DNA of 64,000 nucleotides from Wolfiporia cocos (Eukaryota > Basidiomycota > Agaricomycetes > Polyporales > Phaeolaceae). The translations under genes were made by a program, and so were the position numbers. Shown piece after piece: positions 48,765-60,471 of the stretch. The stretch lies in NCBI GenBank assembly GCA_029448655.1, contig JACCLO010000006.1:1736001-1800000 (forward strand). The letters are read 5' to 3'. Each line of letters begins with the position of its first letter. Position 1 is the stretch's first letter. Below the pieces are notes generated by a model. It did no database searches, was not told where the DNA came from, and was given only the letters and a program-made list of their open reading frames with translations.

Positions 48765-49138
48765 CACCGGGGGCATTATCTAATGACTTTGTCGGAAACA
48801 TGTTGGTATCATTGTAATAAGTGATCAAATGCAAATATAATGCATTTGCTGATAACATCGTAAGAAACACAGGACCTCACACCGGGGGCATTATCTAATG
48901 ACTTTGTCGGAAACATGCTATGAATAAGTGATCAAATGCGGACCTAATGCATTGATTGCTTATGTAATATCTTCATTAGATAATGCCCCCGGTGTCTGGA
49001 TCTTTACGCAGCCAATGGTTAGCTGAGGTCATGTGTTTCTCACGATGTTATCAACCAATGCATTATGTTTGCATTTGATCACTTATTCAAATGATACCAA
49101 CATGTTTCCGACAAAGTCATCAGATAATGCCCCCGGTG
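48765..49138. mobile_element. Non-autonomous DNA transposon with long terminal inverted repeats
   Basis: It begins caccgggggcattatct and ends with the complement. The arms match for about 115 bases (caccgggggc... through the gaaacacaggacctc region) with few mismatches. The flanking trinucleotide CGA is present on both sides (48762-48764, 49139-49141), consistent with a 3-bp target duplication. CAC-starting ends plus a 3-bp duplication recall CACTA/EnSpm-type elements; assignment is an inference. No transposase is present. Confidence 0.7.
48880..48994. mobile_element. Second, shorter copy of the same element nested in the first
   Basis: A 115-bp copy starts caccgggggcattatctaat and ends attagataatgcccccggtg. 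It sits exactly between the two arms of the outer element. The flanks are TCA and TCT, so a target duplication would be imperfect. The left 40 bases equal the outer element's end, indicating the same family. Confidence 0.65.
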
Positions 49139-52100
49139 CGAGCCCCGATCAAACCAACTGCACAGAGCTTTATCTGCTGACGTGATTCGATGTGACACTT
49201 TTTGCAACTCTGGTGATATGTGACCGATTTGTGCTGACGAAATCCAGCATCTCTGCACAGCTCGCACTTCTCAGGCGAAAATCAAAGCTTGGAAATCCCG
49301 GTAGAAAACAGATCATTCTAAATCCCTACCAAGTTTTAATGTTGTAAGCCCAGTGGTGGCTGAGAACAAGCAGAGAGATGATTTTATTTTGCAACGCTGG
49401 CGGTTTGATAGTCACATAGACTATAGACAATGCGAGCATCTCCCGCGGATGCGGTCGCCCTATGCAAGATGACAAAATCAAATTACATTGACCTTATCTT
49501 CTGTGATAGCAGACAAGCAGGTGCATGAGGATGCATACACGAAACCTATGACCGATGGTACGGGTTGACTGACCCCAGCTGTTTGATTGTCGTTCTGTAG
49601 TTATAGATTTGTAATGTATAAAGAACATCTATCGCAGTGCTACTGGCATTGTGTGCGTTTTGTTTTTGCAGCACTATTGGACATGTGGCTGGCACTGTGC
49701 AACGCTGAGCCACCGTGAATCGTGATAACGCGAGCAGAGGTTTTCTCAGATGTTGATGATCCAGTCGAGTGGATGATCAGGCAGGCGATATAAGCGGAAG
49801 AACCACGAACCTGCACCAGAACCTGATATTGAAGGATCACAGGACTTGCGAACCGCGACAGTAACGTGTGTCTACGTACTGATTGATCTGTCATCAGACA
49901 TTGCTGCCATTGCTTGACAACAAATTGGTCAACGAGCCAGTATGCAGAGCACTCCGTGAACTTCTAAAAAGGCGGCATGACACAGTTTAACATTGGGAGT
50001 CTCCGAGTCGATCAACATGATTTCTCCATGTATGGTGCCGGCGCCCTAGTACAAGTCTTACTGCTCGCTCAAACTGGCGCCTAGAGATAATCGGTCTAGC
50101 CAAAATGCTCTAATTGAAGGTAGGAACAAAGTAACTGGTAGAGATACATTAATACTGTACCTGCATCTACATCACTACGAGCATTCAGATTTCGCATCTC
50201 CGGGCTGTACCATACCCAAAGTGTTCGGTATCAGGGCACAGAAAGTACCGGCGCCTATATAAACCTTGCTTTAGGGTTAACGCGAAGTTGACCCAAGGAT
50301 TTGGCCACTGTACAAAAGTTAGCGGTGACTAGGGCGCTGGCACCATAGACCGAGTCGCCGAACTTGATAAGGTTTGAACCAACGTTTGCGATTGATAACA
50401 TACATTGCGATCGCCACCGTGCAGAGCATGTTACAGACAAAATCTAAACAAACAAAAGATGTTTTAAAGGGGTGCCCTGGGTTTTTGTGACAGGCTCAAG
50501 CAAATGTGGCATGAAATAGCTCGAGATAGCCATATTTAATCAGACATTGCCTAGTGTCCGGAGTCTGGATATTTAAGCATCTTCAGATATTGAAACCCCG
50601 CCGATTCTCGGGGGACTTCATAGCCGCGGATGCTGATCTCGGCAGGTGCCGAAACAGCACGGCTAGACTAATTCGGTTTCTGTGGATGCCTGATTCGTAT
50701 GCCTCTCCGGTGGACCGCAAGGCGCATATTCAGCAAGCTTTGTACGTACACCGCTTGGAGCATGGTATCAGAATCCAGCCCAGATGAAGCCGAGATACGC
50801 TTCGATTATGCGTGGTTGTCGGAGAGAGCAGACCTTGTGTATGAATTAGCGCCTGTGGAGTCAACTGTGAAGACTTCCCAGTATGGTCACCTCTAAGCTC
50901 GATTCAACGATCCGTTGATACGGTGCGACCGGGAATTTTGTGGAAAAGCGTACACGTAAGGATTGCTTCGATGGTAACCGTAAGTAAGAGAAGCACGCTC
51001 TTAAAATCAGAACAAGGTCGGCCGCGGGTCGTCAGGCTCTGTCGATACGAATCACTCACCTGCAGCTGCTAAACTTGGCATCCGTCCATAACAGTGTGTA
51101 TGTACTTATATCTTCCGATCAACGGATGTGATCTCTCAGTGACAATTTTTCAAGCGCTAACACTCGACATACTGAATAGGTCAGGCGGGCTCCTCTAACG
51201 CACCGCGATACGCGTCTTGAACGGCTATCCACGCCAGCGAGCAAGGGTGCTTAATCCAGATTAAGCGACACAAATAGCGCAACAGATACAACAACTCAAA
51301 CAGGCACCCGTATTTCAGCTATTCCCTTTTTGAGATCCCCATTCTCGAGGTCTCGAGGTACCTGGTATTGGTGAGCAGTCATCAGGTCATTGAGGAAGAT
51401 CATCTGCCCGCACTAAGGCTCTGTCGCTCAGATGTGACCAAGCAGTACCAAACTCTGCTGTTTTAGGGTCCAATCGGAGAATTTCCGTGGGCGTAGGTTT
51501 CCATGAGGCGGCCTGCGCCGCCATGTTACATCCCGAATAGTGATGCTCACAATGCGGCCACTCCACTCGGGATGCTGTAGTCCGAAAAATTGGTCGATGC
51601 GAGGCTTCGCCCCTTCGCAGCTGCTGAACCTTCATGCTCCATGCGGGGTAGCTCACATCGGATCCCGGGGTTCTACAGCATTTGCTTCCTACCCTGGAAC
51701 AATCTGGACGAATCCGTCAGTAGTGTAGTGACACATCTCGCAACTTCCATGGGTCGTGACGAGCTCGGTCGGAGATAAGACGATGTCGTATACGTGCCCT
51801 CTGTGATTCTATGCCCAGGTACTCGGAAGACAGTTGGCATTCCTCATCAGCACGAGTTCATCCCGAGAAGATAGCGATGCCATGCATCGCACATGGGCTG
51901 TACGGGCCATCAAGTCCATTTGCGTAATATTTGCATAATTGCTAGAATTACTCAAGGTGTTCCTTGATTTGTTTTGAGAATTACTCTGGTGGCCCTGGTG
52001 TGACAACCCAGCCCTCCCTTATTCTATTCCCACATCGTTCACCCTTCACCTCCAGCTATGCTATGCCGCCGCCATTCCCAGTCTGCTTACGTCGACCAAC

Positions 52101-55100
52101 TTGTTTGAAGCCTGGGCTTACCACAATATCTCTTCATTCGAGGACTTGTCGCTTAGAGTGTAGATGTCTTCGCAGATCTCTCAGTCGACTTGATTGCTTT
52201 TCGTCGATGTTAGCAGGCCACTAGCCCGCTTCCGTGGTATTCCCGTTTATGCTCCTGCTCTTTCAAGACAATGTTCAGGCTGGAATGAAGATACAATCAT
52301 CAAATGTTAGTGAGCCAAAATTGCGGTCCATCTGTGCTCGCATTGCACAGTATCTCAGATGCCATTTCGCCTATACATCTACGGTTTCGGTTTGTCTTTC
52401 GCGCATACTCTTTGTGTCTGCTGTAATCGTCGCTGTACTCAGATTAAGGGCTAGAGGCCGTCGACCCTGACAAAGTGTATCCAAAAGCACGCAGCCTGTG
52501 TCAAGCTTGACATTGAACATTCACCACTTCTATGGTATAGGCTACGTTCCCGCGCATCTCAAGTTGTGAGTGATATAGAAGACTCTAACATGACATGTCG
52601 TCGAGCGAGCACCTCGATCGGGAGAAGCAAGATCTCTGATCGTCGAATCCCCACTCCAACAGTCGTTGAGAACTGTGGGTGCATGTGCTCCACAACCATT
52701 CGTATATATTGTGCATGGCTGTCAGAGGCTCTAGGTAAGCCTCGGATTCAATCCTCATGCCTGCCAGCTGTATAGTGGATCTAAAGTGGTCCACAAATTT
52801 AAAGAAGGTATCGCGTGCGTTGGATCCCAGGTTGTGTTACAGAAGATTCATCTACAATAGCATTCGTAAGTGAGGACACCAACACAGAAGAATGCGAAGT
52901 CTGCAGCAAGTTCTTACGAGTTCCTTGCTCTCCTGCGACAATCAGGTGAGTTTGCCAACTACCTGACTGTGGATAGGCTAACACGTTCTTGTGCTCGATG
53001 AATATACATTGTCTTGCCGTTCTACCAGGGGCATTACTGCTCCCACGCCGTGGCGACGAGATCGCACCCGCGTGCATCGCCCGACGCGCGCGCACTTCCA
53101 ACACATATCATTATCGTCGCGGCCATCGTGACCATCAGTGTTGCTGCTCGTTGCGTAAGGCACGTTGTATTGTCGTAATCCACTAAGTACTTGTAGGCAT
53201 AGAACTGATCAAATCGCCGTTTGACTGACTCACTCGTCATTGCACGCATAATCTACCCACTGCTTGTCTCTCATAGATATCCTACATTATATCCGTGATA
53301 AAACTACACGCGTCGCCCTTAATAACATGAGCTGATACAATGTCATCATCCCCAATGCCTCATCCGCAAACGTGGGCATGGGCATGAGGCCCTCCGTGCA
53401 GCGTGCTGTCGTCGATTTTGCCATTCGCTACCATCGTCCGATGAGGAGGACCCTATGGTGACAGATGAATCTATACAATCAGTCTTCTCGTGTTTTCTAC
53501 CCTGCACAGCGCCCAGCTATGTTGTGAAATTTTCTGAAACGCTATCTGCTCAATCGCCCGTATGCATCACTTGTCTGCGGAGCAGCACGCCCCTACATAA
53601 TAATGGAAGGCGTAGAACCAGCAATTCAACGGCCTTGCGCAAGATTGGGAGTCCTGAGGCGATGCTACCAAGACGACTTTGGTTAGATTGTCGATCTGTA
53701 ATGAAGATATCGCGGGACAAGCCATGCGCCAGATGCGCGGGATAGCCTGATCGGAAGCCTCTCCACGGGCGTCTGAGCTTCTCGGACATGCATTCCGACA
53801 ACACACTGACGACCGTCGAGAGTTGAGTTCGAATCCGGTGTAACGGTGCCCGCGCTGCCTGAACTTTACTTATTCCAGCGATCACATCAGTTTGTAGTCC
53901 CTGCCTGAACGTACATCTGGTCTTTGTATACGGTCGTATTGTCTGGCGGCGAAAAGTCACAGCCATGGAGTCTAAGCCTTTGGGCTCGCTACGTTGATGG
54001 TGGCGTAAGGTGCAAAGCGATTACTTCATTGGGGATTATCTTCATTTCTCCTTAGCTGATTGGCGGCCTCCTTGCAAGACTGCAACCTGAATTTAAGGTG
54101 TTATGAGATGATTTTGTGTGATTATTTGACCAGTTCGTCTGTCAATCTTGCAATATACCTCGCGATCGGCGTGAGATACCAGGGTCTGTTCTATGAGGAA
54201 CAAAAAGCGTCAACATGCACTAGGAGATGCGCAACACTCAAACCTCCTTTGCACAGGACGGCAGGTATGAGCAGGACACGTCTGCAGAACATACCCGCTC
54301 GTCTGTCCGTTCGTAGTTTTGGGGATCGGCCTGCTCGAAATATTCTGCTCAAGTCAAAGCGCCGGGATGTGGATAGTAGTACATGGGTCACCTGAATTAT
54401 CGATCAAACGATGCTTCAGTGCATCGGGGCCACAAATAGTATATCGGATCCGCAAATAACGCACCTGTAACATACGTATTCGTTCCATAATCACACCCCC
54501 TTCACGCCTAGTTATGATTTTGATGTGATGTTGTCCAGCATGCCGCTGAACAATATCGCATGGCGTTAGTAATACCACAATGAACCTCCATCGAGCGCAT
54601 GCTCACCTTCATCGGCTTGTTTGAGCTGCATGTTGCATGTCAGTCGGCACACTGTCGGGCCGTGAGATCGTTGAAAGTCAGGCCATCGATCTGCAAGAAG
54701 GTAAATCATGCTTACAGTCACAACGAACCGTTGCTGAGCTGAGAAAAGCCAAACACCCTGTACTCAATATCCATGAGACACAATGTGTCATTCGAGATCT
54801 TCTGAGGGATGGTCCGATAACGGCAGACACAAAGCGCGGAGGTAGAGTAACTGTTGCATGGCAGTAATTTGCAAGTTCATCAGATCAGCAAATGTGTCTC
54901 CTTCATTGACGGCGTAGTGACGTTGTACCTGGCAGTGTGGTATTCAACAGTAAGTCTCAAACGAGCATGCAGAACGAAGACATATTGCGCCCTTCTGTGA
55001 TGCGTGCAGTGAGATGTGAGAGCAGGTCAAAGTATGCCCTGTGCTTCCCGGTCTACAATTTCGTACTGGTATATGAGCGGTTTGTGACGCACGTGCGTGG

Positions 55101-55451
55101 TGATACGCCGTCGAAACGCTACGTTGTTCATATTCAGATGCACCTGTGCTGTCATCAGGAGGATGTTGACTGCAGGTCGTGTCAGACAGCGCCGCCGACA
55201 TCAATGTGACGATAATAACTCTTCGTGCCGTAATGAGAGTTGGTTAGCCTGTTGCCTTCCCTGAAGAGGGAGAGTAGGTGTTACGCGGGGCATTTGATTG
55301 ACAATGCGACAGCATACGGGGAAGGAAATGCGAAGACACGTTTCTGCTTAGCATAAACCATAATGTTACAGGATCGATAAGTGGTGACGTCGCCGAAGGT
55401 TACCGCCCCCTTGACATTCTGCTAAAGCCTGGACCGGGCCAAGGGTATGCC
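49139..55451. other. Gene-poor interval with decayed coding fragments
   Basis: No intact gene. Coding-like fragments include 50590-50787 plus (RLIRFLWMPDSYASPVDRKA), minus 51660-51400 (a frame reading IVSITIRDVTWRRRPPHGNL) and minus 53800-53600 (IPRIWRMACPAISSLQIDNL, similar in style to F-box/LRR proteins). None has a start with consistent splicing. A short ATG-initiated frame, 54637-54867 plus (76 residues, MSVGTLSGREIVESQAIDLQ), has no recognisable domain. Confidence 0.4.
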
Positions 55452-56665
55452 TCATGCTCGTTTCCCACAGCGTTCGATGACATAGGCCCTTGCACGTCGC
55501 TGCTCCTGTCCACCGACGCCTTCGAGATCTTCCGGCATTTCACCATCCAAATTCTCCTGGTGAAGCGAGATCCATGCAACATAAATAGAAGCACTTCATA
55601 TGGGGAATATCACCGGAATGAACTAACGCGTGTTCGGTCCGCGCCGGCTTCAACGAGGAGACAGGCAGCCTCAGCGTGCGCCGACTCCATGGCGAGATGC
55701 AGAGGCGTGTTTCCTATCGTATCATTGCGGTCACTGACACACGTCAAGGCGTGATCTCGCGGGCACGTACCGACACGGTCAGCGGTATTCAACCGGGTCT
55801 TGGGTGACCCCTCGGGTGGATTGAGGAGAAGATTGATGAATCCAACGGACCCAGTTGTAGCTGCGCGATGGCTGCATTCGAAGATGAACTCAATCCCACC
55901 AGAGAAGCAGATGAGCACGTACAGTGACAATTGGTTCGCGTTGTCTCTAGCGTTTATCTGTCAGAAGCATGAGAGCGCTGGATGTATGGCTGCTCGTGAA
56001 CGCCACACACGTCTGCTCCTCGGGAAACCAGCAGTCTGCCTGTCTAAAGGGTGCTCAGGCATGGTACAGACCCGGGATGAGTATTATCACTTACATCGAC
56101 TCGAGATTTAGAAGCAGCATAGTGCCTTATGGGGTCATCGAATGAGCGAAGAATCGGACATACTGATGTTGAAATCGTACAAAGGGGTGATTCCTTTATC
56201 GTTCTTTCGGTTGACATTTGCTCCAGCGCCGAGCAATTCCCGTACGATTTCTTCATGCCCTGCACTCACTGAAGGCATCGGCACGCATGATGTTAGATGT
56301 GACAGATATATGCGTAATGTCTGCAATACCAGCAATGTGTAGCGGCGTCCAGCCACTGCCGTCGCCGCGGTCCACTTCTGCATTGTGATCAATGAGGTCT
56401 CGTACGATATCAATGGACCCGGACGCAGCTGCCCAGTGTAGGGGAGTACGGCCGTCCTACGCTCATATTATTAGATGACTCTGTGATCGCTGTTCAGCTT
56501 GACCCACGGAATCCACCGAATTAACGAGCTTGGGATCCTGCGAAAGTAAGGATCGAACCAGCCCTACCTGACCTAATGTTCCCCTTCCAGTTAGCAGGGA
56601 GCAAACGTCATGAAATACAGATACGGGCTATTCTGCGCAGCGTTATGAATTGTTGCTGTGGACAT
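55452..56665 (-). CDS. nas6: Nas6/PSMD10 (gankyrin)-type proteasome assembly chaperone
   Basis: Start ATG 56665 (MSTATIHNAAQN), stop at 55452. About eight exons join in frame: QVGLVRSLLSQDPKLVNSVD, RTPLHWAAASGSIDIVRDLI, DHNAEVDRGDGSGWTPLHIA, AGHEEIVRELLGAGANVNRK, then HYAASKSRVD, GRLLVSRGAD, HRAATTGSVGFINLLLN, NTPLHLAMESAHAEAACLLV and the C-terminus NLDGEMPEDLEGVGGQEQRR to IERCGKRA. These are consecutive ankyrin repeats plus the characteristic Nas6 tail. Nas6 binds the Rpt3 ATPase and helps assemble the 19S regulatory particle in cytosol and nucleus. The repeat number and length fit the family (about 235-240 residues). The first intron (56628-56573, 56 nt) only keeps frame with a GC donor. 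A neighbouring hairpin element separates it from the divergent tfb2. Confidence 0.9.
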
Positions 56666-57588
56666 TGCGGCTTTTCGACCTCGGACAAGTGCTATTTCCG
56701 ACTCGACGCGTAAACCAGTGGAGAGGGGCAACCGTAGGGGAGCGGCAAATTCCGGATGTCCGGCGTCTATCACACGCCACAGTACATGCCGGACAGCTCT
56801 CACTGCGGCACGAGCTTGGCGCGCAGAGCGCGACGGTATCAATGTAAAGGCTCCTCAGATAAAAACATTCATGCCTTGTGTCAATGGGATGTATTGCTCA
56901 GAACATTGAATACATCAATTTCTTCGGAACAGAATTTTGAGATAAAATCTGTACTGTACAATTTCGTACATCGCGCATGGCACACCGCAACTACGAGACA
57001 GTTTAACGGAAATGTGTTCCCAACGATTTCTGCGGAAAAGCAAACAAGATCGATCTGTGTACTAGGTTTTTGCTGTAGATCACTGTTGAAGGAGGAGATA
57101 CCAATCCATCAATGTATGGGAATATGATTTAGAATGCTTGCCAATCATGATGTGAAAAGCGATAGGACCCTAAGATCGCTCAGGTCGAAACTACACTATC
57201 AATAAAGCACTCTGAGATCATTACCTACCTACAGAATGAATGTACTTGTGAGGTGCAGAATATTTACGTGCCAGTGGTATGAATGCATCTGCCTTCCTAA
57301 CTGGGATGCGAGCGCCGCCACGTCGCGTTCGATGGCTCGATATCGTCGAGGAGTCGCTGAAAAGAACTGACAAAGGTATCAAGGGTGTTTCATTATATCT
57401 TGAGCATCTACGTAGCTTACATCTCGAATGAATGTTGCAGTACATAGCCATGTCTACAGTGGTACAGGCTCAGGTCCCGATAGTACCAGCGTCGATAGCG
57501 GCACATTCGCAGTCTCGGCATCTAAATACCACATTGGGTAAGTAGTTCAGACTCCGACGTGATAAGCTCAGGACAGGCGGGGTTGCCT
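56666..57588. other. Intergenic upstream of nas6
   Basis: AT-rich, short frames only. It contains the left part of the nas6-tfb2 divergent spacer. Confidence 0.45.
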
Positions 57589-57763
57589 AGTCTCGTCCCC
57601 AGACCTTGCACGTGGCTGCTGCCACTCGGGAGGACCCGAGCGGAGTGCGAAAAACATATTGCAGCAGCCACTGGCACCTGCAATATGTTTTTCGCACTCC
57701 GCCCGGACATGTCCGGACTGCAGGTGCCACGTGAGGTATAAGGTCTGGAACCAACCGAGACTA
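57589..57763. mobile_element. Foldback/MITE element with 9-bp flanking duplication
   Basis: A 175-bp palindromic element: ends TAGTCTCG and CGAGACTA, arms matching along most of their length. The core is a perfect 25-base inverted repeat (gcggagtgcgaaaaacatat...) around a 13-base loop near 57670. The 9-mer GGGGTTGCC flanks it directly on both sides (57580-57588 and 57764-57772). A 9-bp target duplication with long inverted ends is typical of Mutator-like elements. No protein is encoded. Confidence 0.7.
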
Positions 57764-58024
57764 GGGGTTGCCCACAGGGGCGCGCCGCCCGGTCTATCAC
57801 GCCACCGTGGGAACATCTGTCTCCCAGGTTCTTCTGGATTTGGACGTACTAAGTTCCGCAGCGATGTGCGAGCGGTCGCTGGCATTCGCCGTCTTGTCAG
57901 TGTCAGTTAGGCTCATTTGAACGCTCAGTATCCGTCAAATCAGAGGCGATACTGAATAGCTCCGTGAGGTTGTATCGGGACACGAGGGACTCTCGACTGA
58001 TTTCTCTCTCATGCATTTGTAGCC
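57764..58024. promoter_or_regulatory. Upstream region of tfb2
   Basis: Right-hand flank of the foldback element (copy of GGGGTTGCC at 57764-57772), then about 250 bases to the tfb2 ATG. No specific motif recognised. Confidence 0.35.
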
Positions 58025-60133
58025 ATGCCCTCCATCGAGCCCAACCCGGAGTCAACCGTCCCTGACGGGGAGAAGTCTCATGTTCTGCTAACATTTCTGC
58101 ATTCTCAATCACAGAATGCGTTGTCTCGTCTCTATCAGAGACCATCGGCGTGTCTATCGATTTTTCGGTTCATATCATTGTTTTTTCTTCTGTATTCCGG
58201 CCCATCTCACACAGGCCATGAATAACAGCGTTTTGAGGCCGCTTGAGAGACAGCTGATCATGAATTTGCTGTGGATGGAGTCGCCAATATCCACCGCGAC
58301 AATGTCTGCGTGGGTGACCCGAGAAGGCAGAAAGTATGCCCAGCCCTTCAAGCTTCATGCCTGGGTTTATGCCGACTTGCTTCTTTTGATGCAGGGCATA
58401 CAACGAATCATTGTCAACCCTCGCACGTCTACACATTGTGCCTCACTCAACCTCAAAGCTGGCGCTGAACTCTACTTTCAAGTCGAGTCTACGACATGCT
58501 ATAACTGGCGGGTATGTGGCTATTACCTAAGATGCAATGAATGTACTCAGCGCTGCAGAGGTGCGAGTGGAAGCTTCGGTCTTCCGGCGGACGCCGACCT
58601 GCAGCATCCCTCTCCAAGTATCGACACGCTAGATGCCTACGCACTCGAGCGTTGGGAGGTACGCTATCGTCGACCCTGAACTTCTGGAAGCCATATGTCT
58701 AGTCATTCACTTAGACTATTCTCCACTACATGGTGTCGTCCGGCACTGGACAATTCCCTGCCCGTCCATCCAAGGAGGTGCTATTCCTGCTCCAGCGCAG
58801 TGGCCTCATGACGAGCATGCAGTCGGTCACGGTCCTGAGATCTACCCCAAACCATCTCGCTGACTGTAAGAAATAGCGGGGGTGCACTTCAGATAACATC
58901 ATCGGGGTTTCAATTTTTGCTTCATTCACCTCATGCACAGTTATGGGAGCTGTTGCTACAGTACCTTCAAATAGTAGAGGTGCGGAGCTTCCTCTTGTCA
59001 ATAGGCATGTCTAACGGTGATTCGTGGCCGCAATCAGGAGAGACAGATGGATCTAGTCGAGGTACTAAGTTTTCTGCTGATGCTGTCAACTATGGAGCTT
59101 GGCCAAGTATGTTTCGATCTGTGCCGGCCGTCAATCAAGCTTCGGATTGAGAACGTCATAGGAGTATTCGTCCGAGAAGCTAAGCTCGACTCAGATCGCA
59201 ATGCTTGCAGACCTGCGAAATTACGGGCTCATATGGCAGCGTGATGTTTGTGCATGTCTCCCGCCATACATTCGCGGTCATTTTAGCTGATTTTGTGCGT
59301 TGAGACCTCTTCGCGTCGTTTCAATCCAACCCGCCTTGCAACCGCGCTGACATCGTCCTCGCCCCCTCTGCCGACGTCAAGCGGCATAGGCGTCAGCTCT
59401 CAATCCCAAGGGTTCATTGTTCTCGAGACAAATTATCGTCTATATGCATACACAGGTAGGTCGAGTCCTCCCGCGCAATTGCAAGATACGACCAACAGTC
59501 TGGTAGATAATCCTCTGCAGATCGCGGTCTTGAACCTCTTCGTCACTCTGAAATCTCGATTTCCAAACCTTGTCATTGGGGCAATAACCCGCGAAAGTGT
59601 GAAGAAGGCACTTGCGAACGGAATTACCGCGGACCAAGTTGGTTCTTCATATCCGAGCCGTTCTATAGTGGTGATTGCTGATTGCTGCCGTAAAGATCAT
59701 CAGCTACCTGACCGCGCATGCACACCCTCAGATGCACAAAAATGTATGCTCGGATTGCGTCATTAGCGTGAAGATAATTTCAAATGCTCATTGTGTTATC
59801 CGTACAGAAACCACTTCTGCCCGTGACCGTTCAAGACCAGATCAGGCTATGGGAGTTGGAGAAGAATAGGCTGAAATCTGAAGAAGGTGAGGACACATGT
59901 CATATTGCTTTACAAATTGGTCGTTGGCTACACGACCACTGATTTTCCTGTTGGTAGGATATTTATATACGGCATTCGCTTCTCAGGCAGATTACGAATA
60001 CGTGTTGAATTATGCCAAGCAACTAAACATCGTGCTGTGGGAAAATCCCTCTCGGCGGTGTTTTTTCGGCAGTTTGGATGGGCACGCAAACATACGAGGG
60101 TTTATCGAGAGGCGGACCGCCGGCAATGCCTAG
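58025..60133 (+). CDS. tfb2: TFIIH subunit Tfb2 (p52)
   Basis: Start ATG 58025 ([20 protein letters not shown]), stop at 60131-60133. About nine or ten exons. Recognisable blocks in order: [160 protein letters not shown] and the C-terminal dimerisation part [20 protein letters not shown] to [11 protein letters not shown]. This matches Tfb2/p52/XPB-regulating subunit, which anchors and stimulates the Ssl2/XPB ATPase and pairs with Tfb5 in transcription initiation and nucleotide-excision repair. Length (around 480-500 residues when spliced) suits the family. It is nuclear. All main blocks are present, so it is presumably functional and probably essential. Confidence 0.92.
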
Positions 60134-60471
60134 AACGGCTGCGTCAGGATTAAATACTTAAATACCTTCATAATGCATCTGCGATGATATGTACATTTGA
60201 TAACGGCCCGGCGGTCAGCCCACCGTGACGTAAGTCCATCGAGGTGATGTTCGAAATACGGCGAGAAGCCACCACCGACCGCTAATTGTGAGACATGAAA
60301 CGAGGAGGAGCCGCCAGGTACAAGGTCCATTGCAGGGATGTCATATGTACATATGATGTAGTGAGTGACGAAGCGTGAACGAACCGGATAGATAATGCGT
60401 GTGCAAAGATCACTGGAGCCGAACTTTTTCAGAAGGCTTACCCTGACCTAGCCGTAGGCGCAGACATGCAG
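60134..60471. other. Spacer between converging genes
   Basis: 338 bases between the stops of tfb2 and the WOPR gene. Expected to hold both 3' ends. No gene seen. Confidence 0.5.

Noticed and set aside
53826..53845. gttcgaatcc, resembling the T-loop/B box of a tRNA
   Set aside because: The flanking bases do not pair as a T stem and no A box lies upstream.
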